DNA from: CALMFQ01 sp964495595
GTDB lineage: Bacteria; Pseudomonadota; Gammaproteobacteria; Burkholderiales; SCOH01
DNA length: 47,842 bases
Assembly (NCBI GenBank): GCA_964495595.1
Contig: CAZBWH010000017.1
Location: 1 to 47,842 of the forward strand
Reading direction: 5' to 3'
Shown: one piece after another, positions 7,467 through 15,417 of the stretch
Numbering within the stretch: the first letter of the stretch is position 1
Layout: each line of letters starts with the position of its first letter
Made by a program: the position numbers and the translations under genes
The notes under the pieces: model-generated
The model's input: only the letters and a program-made list of their open reading frames with translations
What the model was told of the DNA's origin: nothing
The model's database searches: none

Positions 7467-8744
7467 ATGACCGAACAGCCCCGCCGCTGGCACGAAGTAT
7501 TGTTCACCCGCAAGATGCTGATCTGCGTGTTCACCGGTTTCAGCTCCGGGCTGCCGCTGTATCTGCTGTTGCAGCTGGTTCCGGCGTGGCTGCGCACCGA
7601 ACAGGTCGATCTGAAAGCCATCGGTGCGTTTGCGCTGATCCAGTTTCCCTATACCTGGAAATTCATCTGGTCGCCGCTGCTCGACCGCTTCAACCTGCCC
7701 TGGCTCGGCCGGCGGCGAGGCTGGATGCTGGTGTCGCAGCTGGCGCTGCTGCTGTCGATCCCTCTGTTCGGCCTGTTGCGGCCAACGCTGGACCTGTGGA
7801 CAATTGCTTGGCTGGCGGCGGCGGTGGCGTTTTTCTCCGCCTCGCAGGACATCGTGCTCGATGCCTACCGGCGCGAAATCCTCAGCGACGAGGAACTGGG
7901 GCTGGGCAATTCGGTACACGTCAACGCCTATCGTATTGCCGGGCTGATACCGGGCTCGCTGTCGCTGATCCTGGCCGATCACCTGCCCTGGTCGAGTGTG
8001 TTCGTGATTACCGCGCTGTTCATGTTGCCGGGACTGGTGATGACACGGCTGGTCGACGAGCCCAAATTGCTGGCTGCCACGCCGCGCACGCTGCGCGCCG
8101 CCGTGGTCGAGCCGTTCCGCGAATTCATCACCCGCCAGGGCTGGCGTGCCGCAGCCCTGATCCTGGCGTTCATCTTCCTGTACAAGCTGGGCGACAGCAT
8201 GGCCACCGCGCTGGCGACGCCTTTTTACCTCGACATGGGTTTTTCCAAGTCGCAGATCGGTCTGGTAGCCAAAAATGCCGGCTTGTGGCCGGCGGTATTC
8301 GGCGGTCTGCTGGGCGGCCTCTGGATGATCAAGTTGGGCATCAACCGCGCGTTGTGGCTGTTCGGCGTGGTACAGGTGGTGTCGATCCTCGGTTTTGCCT
8401 GGCTTAGCCTCAACGGACCTTATCCGCAAATCGATGCCAGGCATCTGGCGATGCTGGCAGTGGTGATCGGCTTCGAGGCGCTCGGCGTGGGACTGGGCAC
8501 GGCGGCTTTCACCGCCTACATCGCCCGCACCACCCACCCGGCGTATACCGCGACCCAGTTCGCGCTGTTTACCAGCCTGGCTGCGGTGCCACGCACGCTG
8601 ATCAACGCCACCACCGGCTACATCGTCGATTACACCGGCTGGTTCAATTTCTTCCTGCTGTGTACGCTGCTGGCGCTACCGGGCATGGTGTTATTGCTGA
8701 AGGTAGCGCCGTGGAACGATCCGGCTCATAAAACCCAGTCGTAG
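7467..8744 (+). CDS. ampG: AmpG-like muropeptide permease (MFS)
   Basis: The 425-residue polytopic protein has 12 or more hydrophobic segments. Its N-terminus (FTGFSSGLPLYLL, then LIQFPYTWKFIWSPLLDRF) is typical of AmpG transporters. Loop motifs include GRRRGWML and SASQDIVLDAYRREIL. AmpG carries GlcNAc-anhydroMurNAc peptides from the periplasm into the cytoplasm for recycling and can thereby influence beta-lactamase induction. No ampD, ampR or beta-lactamase gene lies next to it. Its 3' end overlaps the convergent exonuclease III gene by 19 bases. The family assignment is strong, and the exact substrate is by homology. Confidence 0.88.
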   Translation: MTEQPRRWHEVLFTRKMLICVFTGFSSGLPLYLLLQLVPAWLRTEQVDLKAIGAFALIQFPYTWKFIWSPLLDRFNLPWLGRRRGWMLVSQLALLLSIPLFGLLRPTLDLWTIAWLAAAVAFFSASQDIVLDAYRREILSDEELGLGNSVHVNAYRIAGLIPGSLSLILADHLPWSSVFVITALFMLPGLVMTRLVDEPKLLAATPRTLRAAVVEPFREFITRQGWRAAALILAFIFLYKLGDSMATALATPFYLDMGFSKSQIGLVAKNAGLWPAVFGGLLGGLWMIKLGINRALWLFGVVQVVSILGFAWLSLNGPYPQIDARHLAMLAVVIGFEALGVGLGTAAFTAYIARTTHPAYTATQFALFTSLAAVPRTLINATTGYIVDYTGWFNFFLLCTLLALPGMVLLLKVAPWNDPAHKTQS

Positions 8745-9502
8745 TCGACTGTCAGCGGCGCGTGATCGGAGAACTTCACCTCCTTGTAAATGGATGCCTG
8801 CTGCGCGCTGGCAGCGATCCCGGGAGTCACGATGTGATAGTCGATACGCCAGCCGACGTCCTTGGCATAGGCTTGACCGCGATTCGACCACCAGGTGTAG
8901 CCGGGTTGTTCGGGGTACAGGGTACGCCAGACATCGACAAAACCGATTTCGTCGAACACCTGGGTCAGCCAGGCGCGTTCTTCCGGCAGGAAGCCGGAAT
9001 TTTTCAGATTGCCTTTCCAGTTTTTCAGATCGATCTCTTTGTGCGCGATATTCCAGTCGCCGCAAAGGATCACTTCGCGCCCGCTGGCTTTCAGCTCGCG
9101 CAGATGCGGCAGGAAACGGTCGAGAAAGCTGAATTTGATCTGCTGGCGCTCATCGGAACTGGAGCCGGACGGCAGATACAGCGAAATCACGCTCAGATTG
9201 CCGAAATCGGCGCGGATATAACGTCCTTCGGCATCGATGTCGGCAATCCCCAGGCCGACAATCAGCTGGTCCGGCTGACGCCGGCAATACAGGCCAACGC
9301 CGCTGTAACCTTTCTTGTCGGCGTAATGAAAGTAGCCGCGCAGCCCATGCGGGTTACGCATCAACTCGTTCAGATCGGCATCCTGAGCCTTGATTTCCTG
9401 CAGGCAGACCACGTCTGCCTGCTGCTGGCCGAGCCAGTCGAAAAAGCCCTTGTTGGCGGCTGAACGAATGCCGTTCAGATTCGCACTGATGATTCGCACC
9501 AT
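8726..9502 (-). CDS. xthA: Exodeoxyribonuclease III (AP endonuclease)
   Basis: The product is 258 residues, close to the family's usual length. The motifs of the exonuclease-endonuclease-phosphatase fold appear in order: ISANLNGIRSA, LQEIKAQ with the metal-binding Glu, YSGVGLY, GDWNIAHKEIDLKN with catalytic Asp and Asn, DVGWRIDYHI, and SDHAPLTVDYDW with the catalytic Asp-His. The enzyme cuts DNA at abasic sites and degrades 3' ends during base-excision repair. An open frame runs far upstream, but the ATG at 9502 begins the conserved MVRIISANLNG. It diverges from pyrE and converges on the ampG-like gene. Confidence 0.95.
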   Translation of the reverse strand: MVRIISANLNGIRSAANKGFFDWLGQQQADVVCLQEIKAQDADLNELMRNPHGLRGYFHYADKKGYSGVGLYCRRQPDQLIVGLGIADIDAEGRYIRADFGNLSVISLYLPSGSSSDERQQIKFSFLDRFLPHLRELKASGREVILCGDWNIAHKEIDLKNWKGNLKNSGFLPEERAWLTQVFDEIGFVDVWRTLYPEQPGYTWWSNRGQAYAKDVGWRIDYHIVTPGIAASAQQASIYKEVKFSDHAPLTVDYDWVL

Positions 9503-9607
9503 GAATTCAAACTCCGCGTAATGATTGGTCCAGCGCCCCGATTCGCGGAACCTGGCGCTTGTGCTATGCTGAAAAACGTCCATCAGCAAACCATGATTCA
9601 AACAAGA

Positions 9608-10249
9608 ATGAACGACTTCCGAACCGATTTCATCCGTTTCGCCATCGACAAACAAGTACTGCTGTTTGGCGAATACAAAACCAAGGCCGGCCGCCTGTCG
9701 CCTTACTTTTTCAACGCCGGTCTGTTCCATGATGGCGACAGCCTGTGGCAACTGACGCAATTCTACGCCAAAGCCATCCAGGCCTCGGGGATCGAGTTCG
9801 ACGTCCTGTTTGGCCCGGCGTACAAAGGTATTCCACTCGCCACTGGCACAGCGATTGCCTTGGCCGAAGCCAACCGCAATGTTCCCTACGCCTTCAACCG
9901 CAAGGAAGCTAAGGATCATGGCGAAGGCGGCACAGTGGTCGGCCACCCGCTACAGGGCAAGGTCCTGATCATCGACGATGTGATCTCGGCCGGCACTTCG
10001 ATCCGCGAATCAGTCAACCTGATCTACCATGCCGGGGCAACGCCTGCCGGCGTCGTGATCGCACTGGACCGGATGGAACGTGGCAAAGGCGAGCTGTCAG
10101 CGGTACAGGAAGTTGAACTGGAATTTGAAATCCCGGTGATCGCCATTGCCTCGCTGAACGACCTGCTGGGCTATTTGCGCGACACGCCGGCACTGCAGGC
10201 GCACCTGCCGGCTATCGAGCATTATCGTCAGGAATATGGAGTCAATTGA
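9608..10249 (+). CDS. pyrE: Orotate phosphoribosyltransferase
   Basis: This 213-residue enzyme joins orotate and PRPP to form orotidine 5'-monophosphate in pyrimidine synthesis. The PRPP-binding loop is clear (KVLIIDDVISAGTSIRES). So are the N-terminal family signature (FGEYKTKAGRLSPYFFNAG) and the flexible catalytic loop around FNRKEAKDHGEGG. The frame is open from 9521. The ATG at 9608 was chosen because MNDFRTDFIRFA matches the family N-terminus; another ATG in frame lies at 9593. An extended -10 (TGTGCTATGCT near 9570) with a weak -35 may be its promoter. The next gene begins right after its stop codon, so the two are probably co-transcribed. A second pyrimidine gene, pyrC, is 35 kb away. 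Confidence 0.95.
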   Translation: MNDFRTDFIRFAIDKQVLLFGEYKTKAGRLSPYFFNAGLFHDGDSLWQLTQFYAKAIQASGIEFDVLFGPAYKGIPLATGTAIALAEANRNVPYAFNRKEAKDHGEGGTVVGHPLQGKVLIIDDVISAGTSIRESVNLIYHAGATPAGVVIALDRMERGKGELSAVQEVELEFEIPVIAIASLNDLLGYLRDTPALQAHLPAIEHYRQEYGVN

Positions 10250-10250
10250 G

Positions 10251-10847
10251 ATGCGATGCGCCCTGTTGTGTCTGCCTCTTCTTGCGCTGCCGCTGCAGGC
10301 TGCCGGACTGTACAAGTGGATCGACGAGCGTGGGCAGGTTCAATACAGCGACAAGCCCCCACAGCCACAAAACATCCAGCGGGGTTCGATGGAAAAGCTG
10401 GACAGGCACGGGCTGCTGATCCGGAAAATCGACCCGATCCTGACCGACGAACAACGAGCCGCCGAAGCACAACGCAAGGCAGAAGAAGAGCAGGTTGCCG
10501 AAAAACGGCGCCGCGACAACGCGTTGCTCAAGTCCTACACCAAGCCGGAAGAAGTCGACCTGCTGCGCGACCGGGCACTGGAAGTGATTGACGGGGAAAT
10601 AAAGGCCTACGTCATGCAACGCAAGACTATCGAAAACCACATTGTAAAACTCACCGAGCGGATGGATTTCTTTTACCAGCGCAAGAAGCCGGTGCCAGCC
10701 GATTTGCTGGATGAACGTCGGCGGGAAGAGGAAAACCTGCAGCGGATCCGCGACCATATCCAGAGCAAGGAACAGGAAAAGACAAGCGTGCGCAGCAAAG
10801 CAGCTGATGACAAAAACCGGCTGATGGAACTCAAAGGGTTACGCTGA
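10251..10847 (+). CDS. DUF4124 domain exported protein
   Basis: The 198-residue product has a short secretion signal (LLCLPLLALPLQAAG) and an N-terminal DUF4124 motif, LYKWIDERGQVQYSDKPP. A long charged alpha-helical region rich in E, K, R and Q (about residues 70-195) follows and probably forms a coiled coil. DUF4124 proteins are common periplasmic proteins of unknown function in Proteobacteria. An ATG in the same frame occurs at 10236. The ATG at 10251 is preferred because GGAG precedes it by nine bases and it starts directly at the signal peptide, one base after the pyrE stop. Its function is unknown. Confidence 0.85.
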   Translation: MRCALLCLPLLALPLQAAGLYKWIDERGQVQYSDKPPQPQNIQRGSMEKLDRHGLLIRKIDPILTDEQRAAEAQRKAEEEQVAEKRRRDNALLKSYTKPEEVDLLRDRALEVIDGEIKAYVMQRKTIENHIVKLTERMDFFYQRKKPVPADLLDERRREEENLQRIRDHIQSKEQEKTSVRSKAADDKNRLMELKGLR

Positions 10848-10854
10848 TTGGATT

Positions 10855-10900
10855 CACAAAAACATACAGGCGCTGCTTGCAGCGCCTGTATGTTTTTGTG
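10855..10900. terminator. Bidirectional terminator, perfect 22-bp stem
   Basis: The left arm 10855-10876 starts CACAAAAACATACAGG. The right arm 10879-10900 is its exact reverse complement, with only TT as the written loop. Runs of five T on each strand make it an intrinsic terminator in both directions. It serves the DUF4124 gene and the convergent secreted-protein gene. Confidence 0.88.
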
Positions 10901-10912
10901 CCACGAAGCCGT

Positions 10913-12127
10913 TTACCAGCGCGTCGGACGTACTTTGGAATCCAGCCACCAGGTGTTGGAAATCGCAAACAACCCGGTAATGCCCTTCACGTTATACACG
11001 CGGGTATTATCCGACAGATTCAACCAGACGCCGGACTGGGCAGGAAAGTTCTCATTCTTGTTGGTTGCCGGATACAGCAGACGGTCAACCTTGCTGACCG
11101 AAATCCAGAAGTCGCGGTTGGTTTCATCCGATGCAGAACAGGTACCGTACGCAGGCATCTTGCCCACACACAAGGCATCCGTGCGCAACAGCCCCTTGTC
11201 AGCCACGATAACGGGGAACAACGATCCGAGCAGGGACGGCATGGCTGCAACCAGTGGCTCAATCAGGCTGGGGGCCTGCAACAGGATGTTGTCACCTTCG
11301 GCGCGTTTGCCGTAGTTGTTCACCGTCGCAACTGCCAGTCCGCCCATTGCCTGTGAAGTCACAAACCCGCGGCCGGTGCCACGCAGGAAGTTCACCCCGA
11401 ACAATCCGTCCATTTCTTCAAAGCCGAAGCGGAAACCAAGAATCTCGCGCTTGCCATCTGTATGTACTTTGGACGCAATTTCGAAGTAAGGGTTCTTGAC
11501 ATGAAACGGTACATACGGGGCGCTCTTGTTGGGCAGATACCCCAACAGCGGCAGATAGGTCGAGCCGTTGTGATAGCCCGTCCACTTGATACTTTCCTGC
11601 TTGAGATCCCAGTCACCACGATCCAGATTGTTGGCCGTGCCATCCGGCAGCGTAGTCGGGGTATTCGGGCCGCCGTTCCATTTGTAGCCCCCCAGATACA
11701 ATTTTCCGACATCCATATCCAGATTGATATCAGCGCCGATGCGCACTTTGCTGAACTGGATCGGCCCCTCGATAGTCACCATTTTTTTCTGGGCGTAATC
11801 GTAATACTCCGGCCAGCCGTCGATCGAATAACCGTCCTCAATGGTGCGTCCGGTAGCCGGATCAATCCGGCTTTTCAGTTTGCCGACCTCGGCAGGATTA
11901 TCGAGCACCCGCCACTTGTTGTACGGATTGGCATCAATATCGACGAAATGCTTGGGCTCGGTGACAAAAGTGGTATTCACCACCTCCATCAGCGCCTGGC
12001 CGGATACCTCGGACAACGCCTCGTCCGACATTTCTTCTGTTGCTGCCCAGGATGTCCCCGCGCACAAAGCGGCACCCATCACTACGCCCAACCTGATCGC
12101 ACCTGTTGCCAACCGTCCGAAAGCCAT
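10913..12127 (-). CDS. Secreted protein of unknown function with an LSDEALSEVSGQ-like N-terminal motif
   Basis: The family of this 404-residue protein is not recognised. A clear signal peptide (LGVVMGAALCAGTSWA, cleaved before ATEEM, about residue 28) is followed by the acidic motif EEMSDEALSEVSGQAL. A similar motif sits just after the signal in some outer-surface or pilus-associated proteins of Pseudomonas and Acinetobacter; that link is from memory and weak. The rest is rich in G, N, Y, W and D, with alternating hydrophobic residues suggesting beta structure. There are only two cysteines in the mature part (near residues 318-327). AAGGAG lies before the ATG at 12127. The gene stands alone, ends at a strong terminator, and has an AT-rich upstream region. 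Confidence 0.8.
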   Translation of the reverse strand: MAFGRLATGAIRLGVVMGAALCAGTSWAATEEMSDEALSEVSGQALMEVVNTTFVTEPKHFVDIDANPYNKWRVLDNPAEVGKLKSRIDPATGRTIEDGYSIDGWPEYYDYAQKKMVTIEGPIQFSKVRIGADINLDMDVGKLYLGGYKWNGGPNTPTTLPDGTANNLDRGDWDLKQESIKWTGYHNGSTYLPLLGYLPNKSAPYVPFHVKNPYFEIASKVHTDGKREILGFRFGFEEMDGLFGVNFLRGTGRGFVTSQAMGGLAVATVNNYGKRAEGDNILLQAPSLIEPLVAAMPSLLGSLFPVIVADKGLLRTDALCVGKMPAYGTCSASDETNRDFWISVSKVDRLLYPATNKNENFPAQSGVWLNLSDNTRVYNVKGITGLFAISNTWWLDSKVRPTRW

Positions 12128-12364
12128 AAGTCTCACTCCTTGAAGGCAAGCGACGTCGCTCACCCCTAGTATTATTGCTCTACACCCTGTCATTGTTATT
12201 CATTTGACATGAACAGTAAAGGGCTAATTTGACGAATATTTTGCCCTCGCCGCCCGGCAACCGGTCTGCCCGTGCCAGTCAGTCACTGACCCGAATCTGC
12301 TGCCAAGGTTCCCGATACGTGCGAGCCGACACGCACAAGCCTTCAGTATAGACAGCCGGCCAGC

Positions 12365-12392
12365 ATGCCACACGATGCAGACGCGCTATAAT
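12365..12392 (+). promoter_or_regulatory. Promoter of parC
   Basis: A perfect -10 box TATAAT (12387-12392) lies 16 bases after ATGCCA (12365-12370), which matches the -35 consensus at 4 of 6 positions. It is 28 bases upstream of the parC start. The remainder of 12128-12364 holds no gene. Its AT-rich left half probably carries the promoter of the leftward secreted-protein gene, which I could not define. Confidence 0.65.
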
Positions 12393-12420
12393 CCGCCGCG
12401 ATTGCACTCTAGAGGCCGCC

Positions 12421-14805
12421 ATGGATCCACACGACACCCCCACTCCCGATCTGTTTGCCCCGCCCGATGACGATGACGGACACAGTGGTGACGCCCCCCC
12501 GCCCTCACTGGCCGACTTTTCCGACGACGCCGTCCCGCTGGGACTGTATGCCGAACGGGCCTATCTCGAATACGCCGTCTCGGTCGTCAAGGGCCGGGCC
12601 TTGCCGGATGTCTGCGACGGCCAGAAGCCGGTGCAGCGGAGAATTCTGTATGCCATGCACGAGATGGGTCTGGGTCCGGCAGCCAAACCGGTGAAGTCAG
12701 CACGGGTGGTTGGCGAAGTACTGGGCAAGTTTCATCCACATGGCGATGTGTCGGCGTATGACGCGATGGTGCGGCTGGCGCAGGATTTCTCGCTGCGCTA
12801 TCCGCTGATCGACGGCCACGGCAATTTTGGCAGCCGGGATGGCGACGGTGCGGCAGCGATGCGTTACACCGAGGCCCGCCTGACGCACTTTGCCGATCTG
12901 CTGCTCAGCGAGATCGACCGGGGCACGGTTGATTTCGTACCCAATTACGATGGCGCATTTGAAGAGCCGCGCCAGCTGCCCGCCCGTTTACCGATGGTAC
13001 TGCTGAACGGCGCATCCGGCATCGCAGTAGGGATGGCGACGGAAATTCCGTCGCACAATCTGCGCGAAGTGGCAGAAGCGGCTGTCGCACTGATCAAGGA
13101 CCGCTCGCTGACCACGGCAGCGCTGCTGCAGTACGTTCAGGGGCCCGACTTTCCTGGCGGCGGGCAAATCATCTCGCCCGCCCGCGATATTGCTGCGGCA
13201 TATGAAAACGGACGTGGCTCGCTCACGGTACGGGCACGCTGGAAAATCGAAGAACTTGCGCGCGGCCAGTGGCAGGTGATTGTTTACGAGCTGCCGCCTG
13301 GCACCTCGTCCCAGCGGGTGCTGGAAGAAATCGAGGACCTGACCAACCCCAAGATCAAGAAGGGCAAGAAAACACTCTCTCAGGAGCAGATGCAAACCAA
13401 GCAATTGCTGCTGTCACAGCTGGACACCGTGCGCGATGAATCAGGCAAGGATTGCGCAGTACGGTTGGTGTTCGAGCCGAAATCATCCCGACAGAACGCC
13501 GACGAATTCATCAACCTGCTGCTGACTCACACCAGCCTGGAATGCAACAGTCCGATCAACATGGTGATGATCGGCATTGACGGGCGGCCGCAGCAAAAGT
13601 CGCTGCAACGGATCCTGGGCGAATGGGCCGACTTTCGCCTCGCCACCGTTACCCGCCGTACGCAACACAGACTGGCGGAAGTTGACGATCGCATCCACAT
13701 TCTGGAAGGCCGGCACATCGTCTTTCTGAATATTGACGAAGTGATCCGCATTATCCGAGAGTCGGATGACCCCAAAGCCGCATTGATTGCCCACTTCAAC
13801 CTGAGCGACCGCCAGGCCGAAGACATTCTGGAGATCCGCCTGCGGCAACTGGCCCGGCTGGAAGGCATCAAGATCGAGCAGGAACTGGCTCGGCTACGCA
13901 CCGAAAAAGCCGACCTGGAGCACCTGCTTGGCAATCCGGCGGCGATGCAGAAATTACTGATCAGCGAAATCCGCGCTGACGCCAAAACCTACGGCGACGA
14001 GCGACGCACCCTGATTGAGGCGACTGGCCGTGCCTCGCTGACGGTGCAGGTCGTGGATGAACCGCTGACAATCATTCTTTCGAGCAAGGGCTGGATTCGC
14101 TCGCGCTCCGGCCACGGGCATGATCCACAGAACTTCGGCTTCAAGGAAGGCGACAGCCTGTTTGTCGCGCTGGAATGCCGGTCGGTGGAACATGTCATCC
14201 TGTTTGGCAACAACGGCAGGGTATTCTCGCTGCTGGCGGGCAGCATCGCCGGCGGGCGGGGAGATGGCGTGCCGCTGCCAACCTTGATCGACTTGCCGAC
14301 AGGAGTACGGATTGTGCAGGCATTGTCCGGCCCGCCAGACAGCCAGTGGCTGCTTGCCTGCAGCAATGGCTACGGCTTTACCGCCCGGCTGGAGAACATG
14401 GTCTCTCGGGTCAGGGCAGGCAAGCAGTTTCTCTCTGTCGATAGCGGTGATGAACTGCTGGCGCCACTGGCATTCGATGTGGCGACACCGCCGTTCATCG
14501 CCACGCTGTCGCAACAAGGCCGCCTGCTGCTGTTCACCCGCGACGAAATGAAGGAGCTGGCAGGTGGAGGTAAAGGCGTGCAAATGATGGCTCTGGAGCC
14601 AGGCGATCGTTTGCTGGCGGTCGGGTTTACTGCTGGCACCCGGACGGCAGTCGTCGGACGGAACGCACGAGGGAAGGATGCCTCGGAACAGTTTGATCCG
14701 CTGGCGCTGGCGCAGTGCCAGTCAAAACGGGGGCGCAAGGGTCGAGCATTGAATCTGGCTTTTACTCCGTCCGGCTTACGCACCGAGACTTCCGGCGCTG
14801 GCTGA
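12421..14805 (+). CDS. parC: DNA topoisomerase IV subunit A
   Basis: The 794-residue subunit cuts and rejoins DNA in topoisomerase IV, which unlinks daughter chromosomes. The winged-helix breakage domain carries the catalytic tyrosine Y149 in AAAMRYTEARL. A coiled-coil tower follows, and then C-terminal beta-pinwheel repeats from about residue 520. The length and the divergent, gyrase-box-free C-terminus favour ParC over GyrA. Residues 1-38 are an acidic, proline-rich extension ahead of the conserved LYAERAYLEYAVSVV. The quinolone-resistance region reads HPHGDVSAYDAM: valine 110 replaces the usual serine, and aspartate 114 replaces the usual glutamate. GAGG precedes the ATG. parE is not adjacent. 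Confidence 0.95.
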   Translation: MDPHDTPTPDLFAPPDDDDGHSGDAPPPSLADFSDDAVPLGLYAERAYLEYAVSVVKGRALPDVCDGQKPVQRRILYAMHEMGLGPAAKPVKSARVVGEVLGKFHPHGDVSAYDAMVRLAQDFSLRYPLIDGHGNFGSRDGDGAAAMRYTEARLTHFADLLLSEIDRGTVDFVPNYDGAFEEPRQLPARLPMVLLNGASGIAVGMATEIPSHNLREVAEAAVALIKDRSLTTAALLQYVQGPDFPGGGQIISPARDIAAAYENGRGSLTVRARWKIEELARGQWQVIVYELPPGTSSQRVLEEIEDLTNPKIKKGKKTLSQEQMQTKQLLLSQLDTVRDESGKDCAVRLVFEPKSSRQNADEFINLLLTHTSLECNSPINMVMIGIDGRPQQKSLQRILGEWADFRLATVTRRTQHRLAEVDDRIHILEGRHIVFLNIDEVIRIIRESDDPKAALIAHFNLSDRQAEDILEIRLRQLARLEGIKIEQELARLRTEKADLEHLLGNPAAMQKLLISEIRADAKTYGDERRTLIEATGRASLTVQVVDEPLTIILSSKGWIRSRSGHGHDPQNFGFKEGDSLFVALECRSVEHVILFGNNGRVFSLLAGSIAGGRGDGVPLPTLIDLPTGVRIVQALSGPPDSQWLLACSNGYGFTARLENMVSRVRAGKQFLSVDSGDELLAPLAFDVATPPFIATLSQQGRLLLFTRDEMKELAGGGKGVQMMALEPGDRLLAVGFTAGTRTAVVGRNARGKDASEQFDPLALAQCQSKRGRKGRALNLAFTPSGLRTETSGAG

Positions 14806-14820
14806 CCAGCCAAATAAAGA

Positions 14821-14839
14821 GGCCACCGCAAGGGTGGCC
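14821..14839. terminator. Hairpin between parC and the converging small gene
   Basis: GGCCACC and GGTGGCC form a 7-bp stem around GCAAG, 15 bases after the parC stop. There is no T-run on the plus side. On the minus strand TCTTTATTT follows, so it may serve mainly the leftward small gene. Confidence 0.5.
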
Positions 14840-14884
14840 CGAATCACGAGGAGTAACACAGTAAATCTTCAGCCAGGCTGCGGC

Positions 14885-15088
14885 TCAGTGATGGGACAAC
14901 ATCGCCCGCAGCCCTTTCAGGCGCGCTTCTGCGCCCTGCAAATCATCGTACTGACGGTTCATGTCCGGGTGGTCATCGACAAACACTCCAAACACGGGCT
15001 GGCAGGCTTTTGTGCCCCAGCCGAAACACTGCATGATGTAGGCGTGAATGTGTTCGCCTTTGTGGGTATCAAAATCGATCGAATCCAT
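14885..15088 (-). CDS. Small protein of unknown function (67 residues)
   Basis: The protein has an acidic N-terminus (MDSIDFDTHKGEHIH), a cysteine- and tryptophan-containing centre (CFGWGTKACQPVFGVFVDDHPD) and a helical end (DLQGAEARLKGLRAML). There is no signal peptide or membrane segment. The gene has a good Shine-Dalgarno (AGAGG) ahead of its ATG and a hairpin with a T-rich tail downstream. Its composition is coding-like and no other gene covers the interval. These points support a real gene, but I do not recognise the family. It converges on parC and is transcribed in the same direction as recC. Confidence 0.65.
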   Translation of the reverse strand: MDSIDFDTHKGEHIHAYIMQCFGWGTKACQPVFGVFVDDHPDMNRQYDDLQGAEARLKGLRAMLSHH

Positions 15089-15212
15089 TTCGTGCCTCTT
15101 TGCCGTTGTTTTTCCGCCCCTTCCATTGAAATATTAATATTTTCTGATATTGATTCCAGTTGATAATTTCAACGCGACATTCAACCGCAATAGTCATAGG
15201 CTATTTACTCTA

Positions 15213-15320
15213 GCAACCTGTCGGACTTGAGACTGATCTGCTGCGCCAGTGGGAGAAACGGCCCATATGTCCCCGCTTTCCCATTCGGCTCGCTATGATC
15301 GCTCCAGTCCGACAGGCTGC
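15213..15320. repeat. 108-bp imperfect palindrome centred on CATATG
   Basis: The outer arms 15213-15231 and 15302-15320 are inverted copies of GCARCCTGTCGGACTKGAG, matching at 17 of 19 positions. The exact centre (15266-15267) is the palindrome CATATG, and the inner parts also pair partially (GATC, TGGGA, CGG). It carries no convincing gene. The structure resembles repetitive extragenic palindromes or small non-autonomous mobile elements, but copy number in the genome is not visible here. Confidence 0.6.
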
Positions 15321-15339
15321 CAGAAAGCGCTGACAGATT

Positions 15340-15372
15340 GGCTGCAAGCCAATATGGATGAGGCTTGCAGCC
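15340..15372 (-). terminator. 11-bp hairpin downstream of recC
   Basis: GGCTGCAAGCC (15340-15350) and GGCTTGCAGCC (15362-15372) form a perfect 11-bp stem with an 11-base loop, 46 bases past the recC stop codon. There is no long T-run, so it may be a weak terminator or part of the repeat cluster. AGCCAATAT followed by ATGAGG occurs twice here (15348 and 15381) as a direct repeat. Confidence 0.45.
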
Positions 15373-15417
15373 TGGCTGTGAGCCAATATCCATGAGGACT
15401 ACAGGCTGGACAGTCAC

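Noticed and set aside
7386..8537. 383-codon minus-strand frame opposite the ampG-like gene
   Set aside because: Its composition is dominated by Q, R, H and E without motifs, while the plus strand encodes a clear membrane transporter.
15205..15417. 70-codon minus-strand frame downstream of recC
   Set aside because: It lies within the palindrome and direct-repeat cluster, has no good ribosome site, and its residues follow the repeats.
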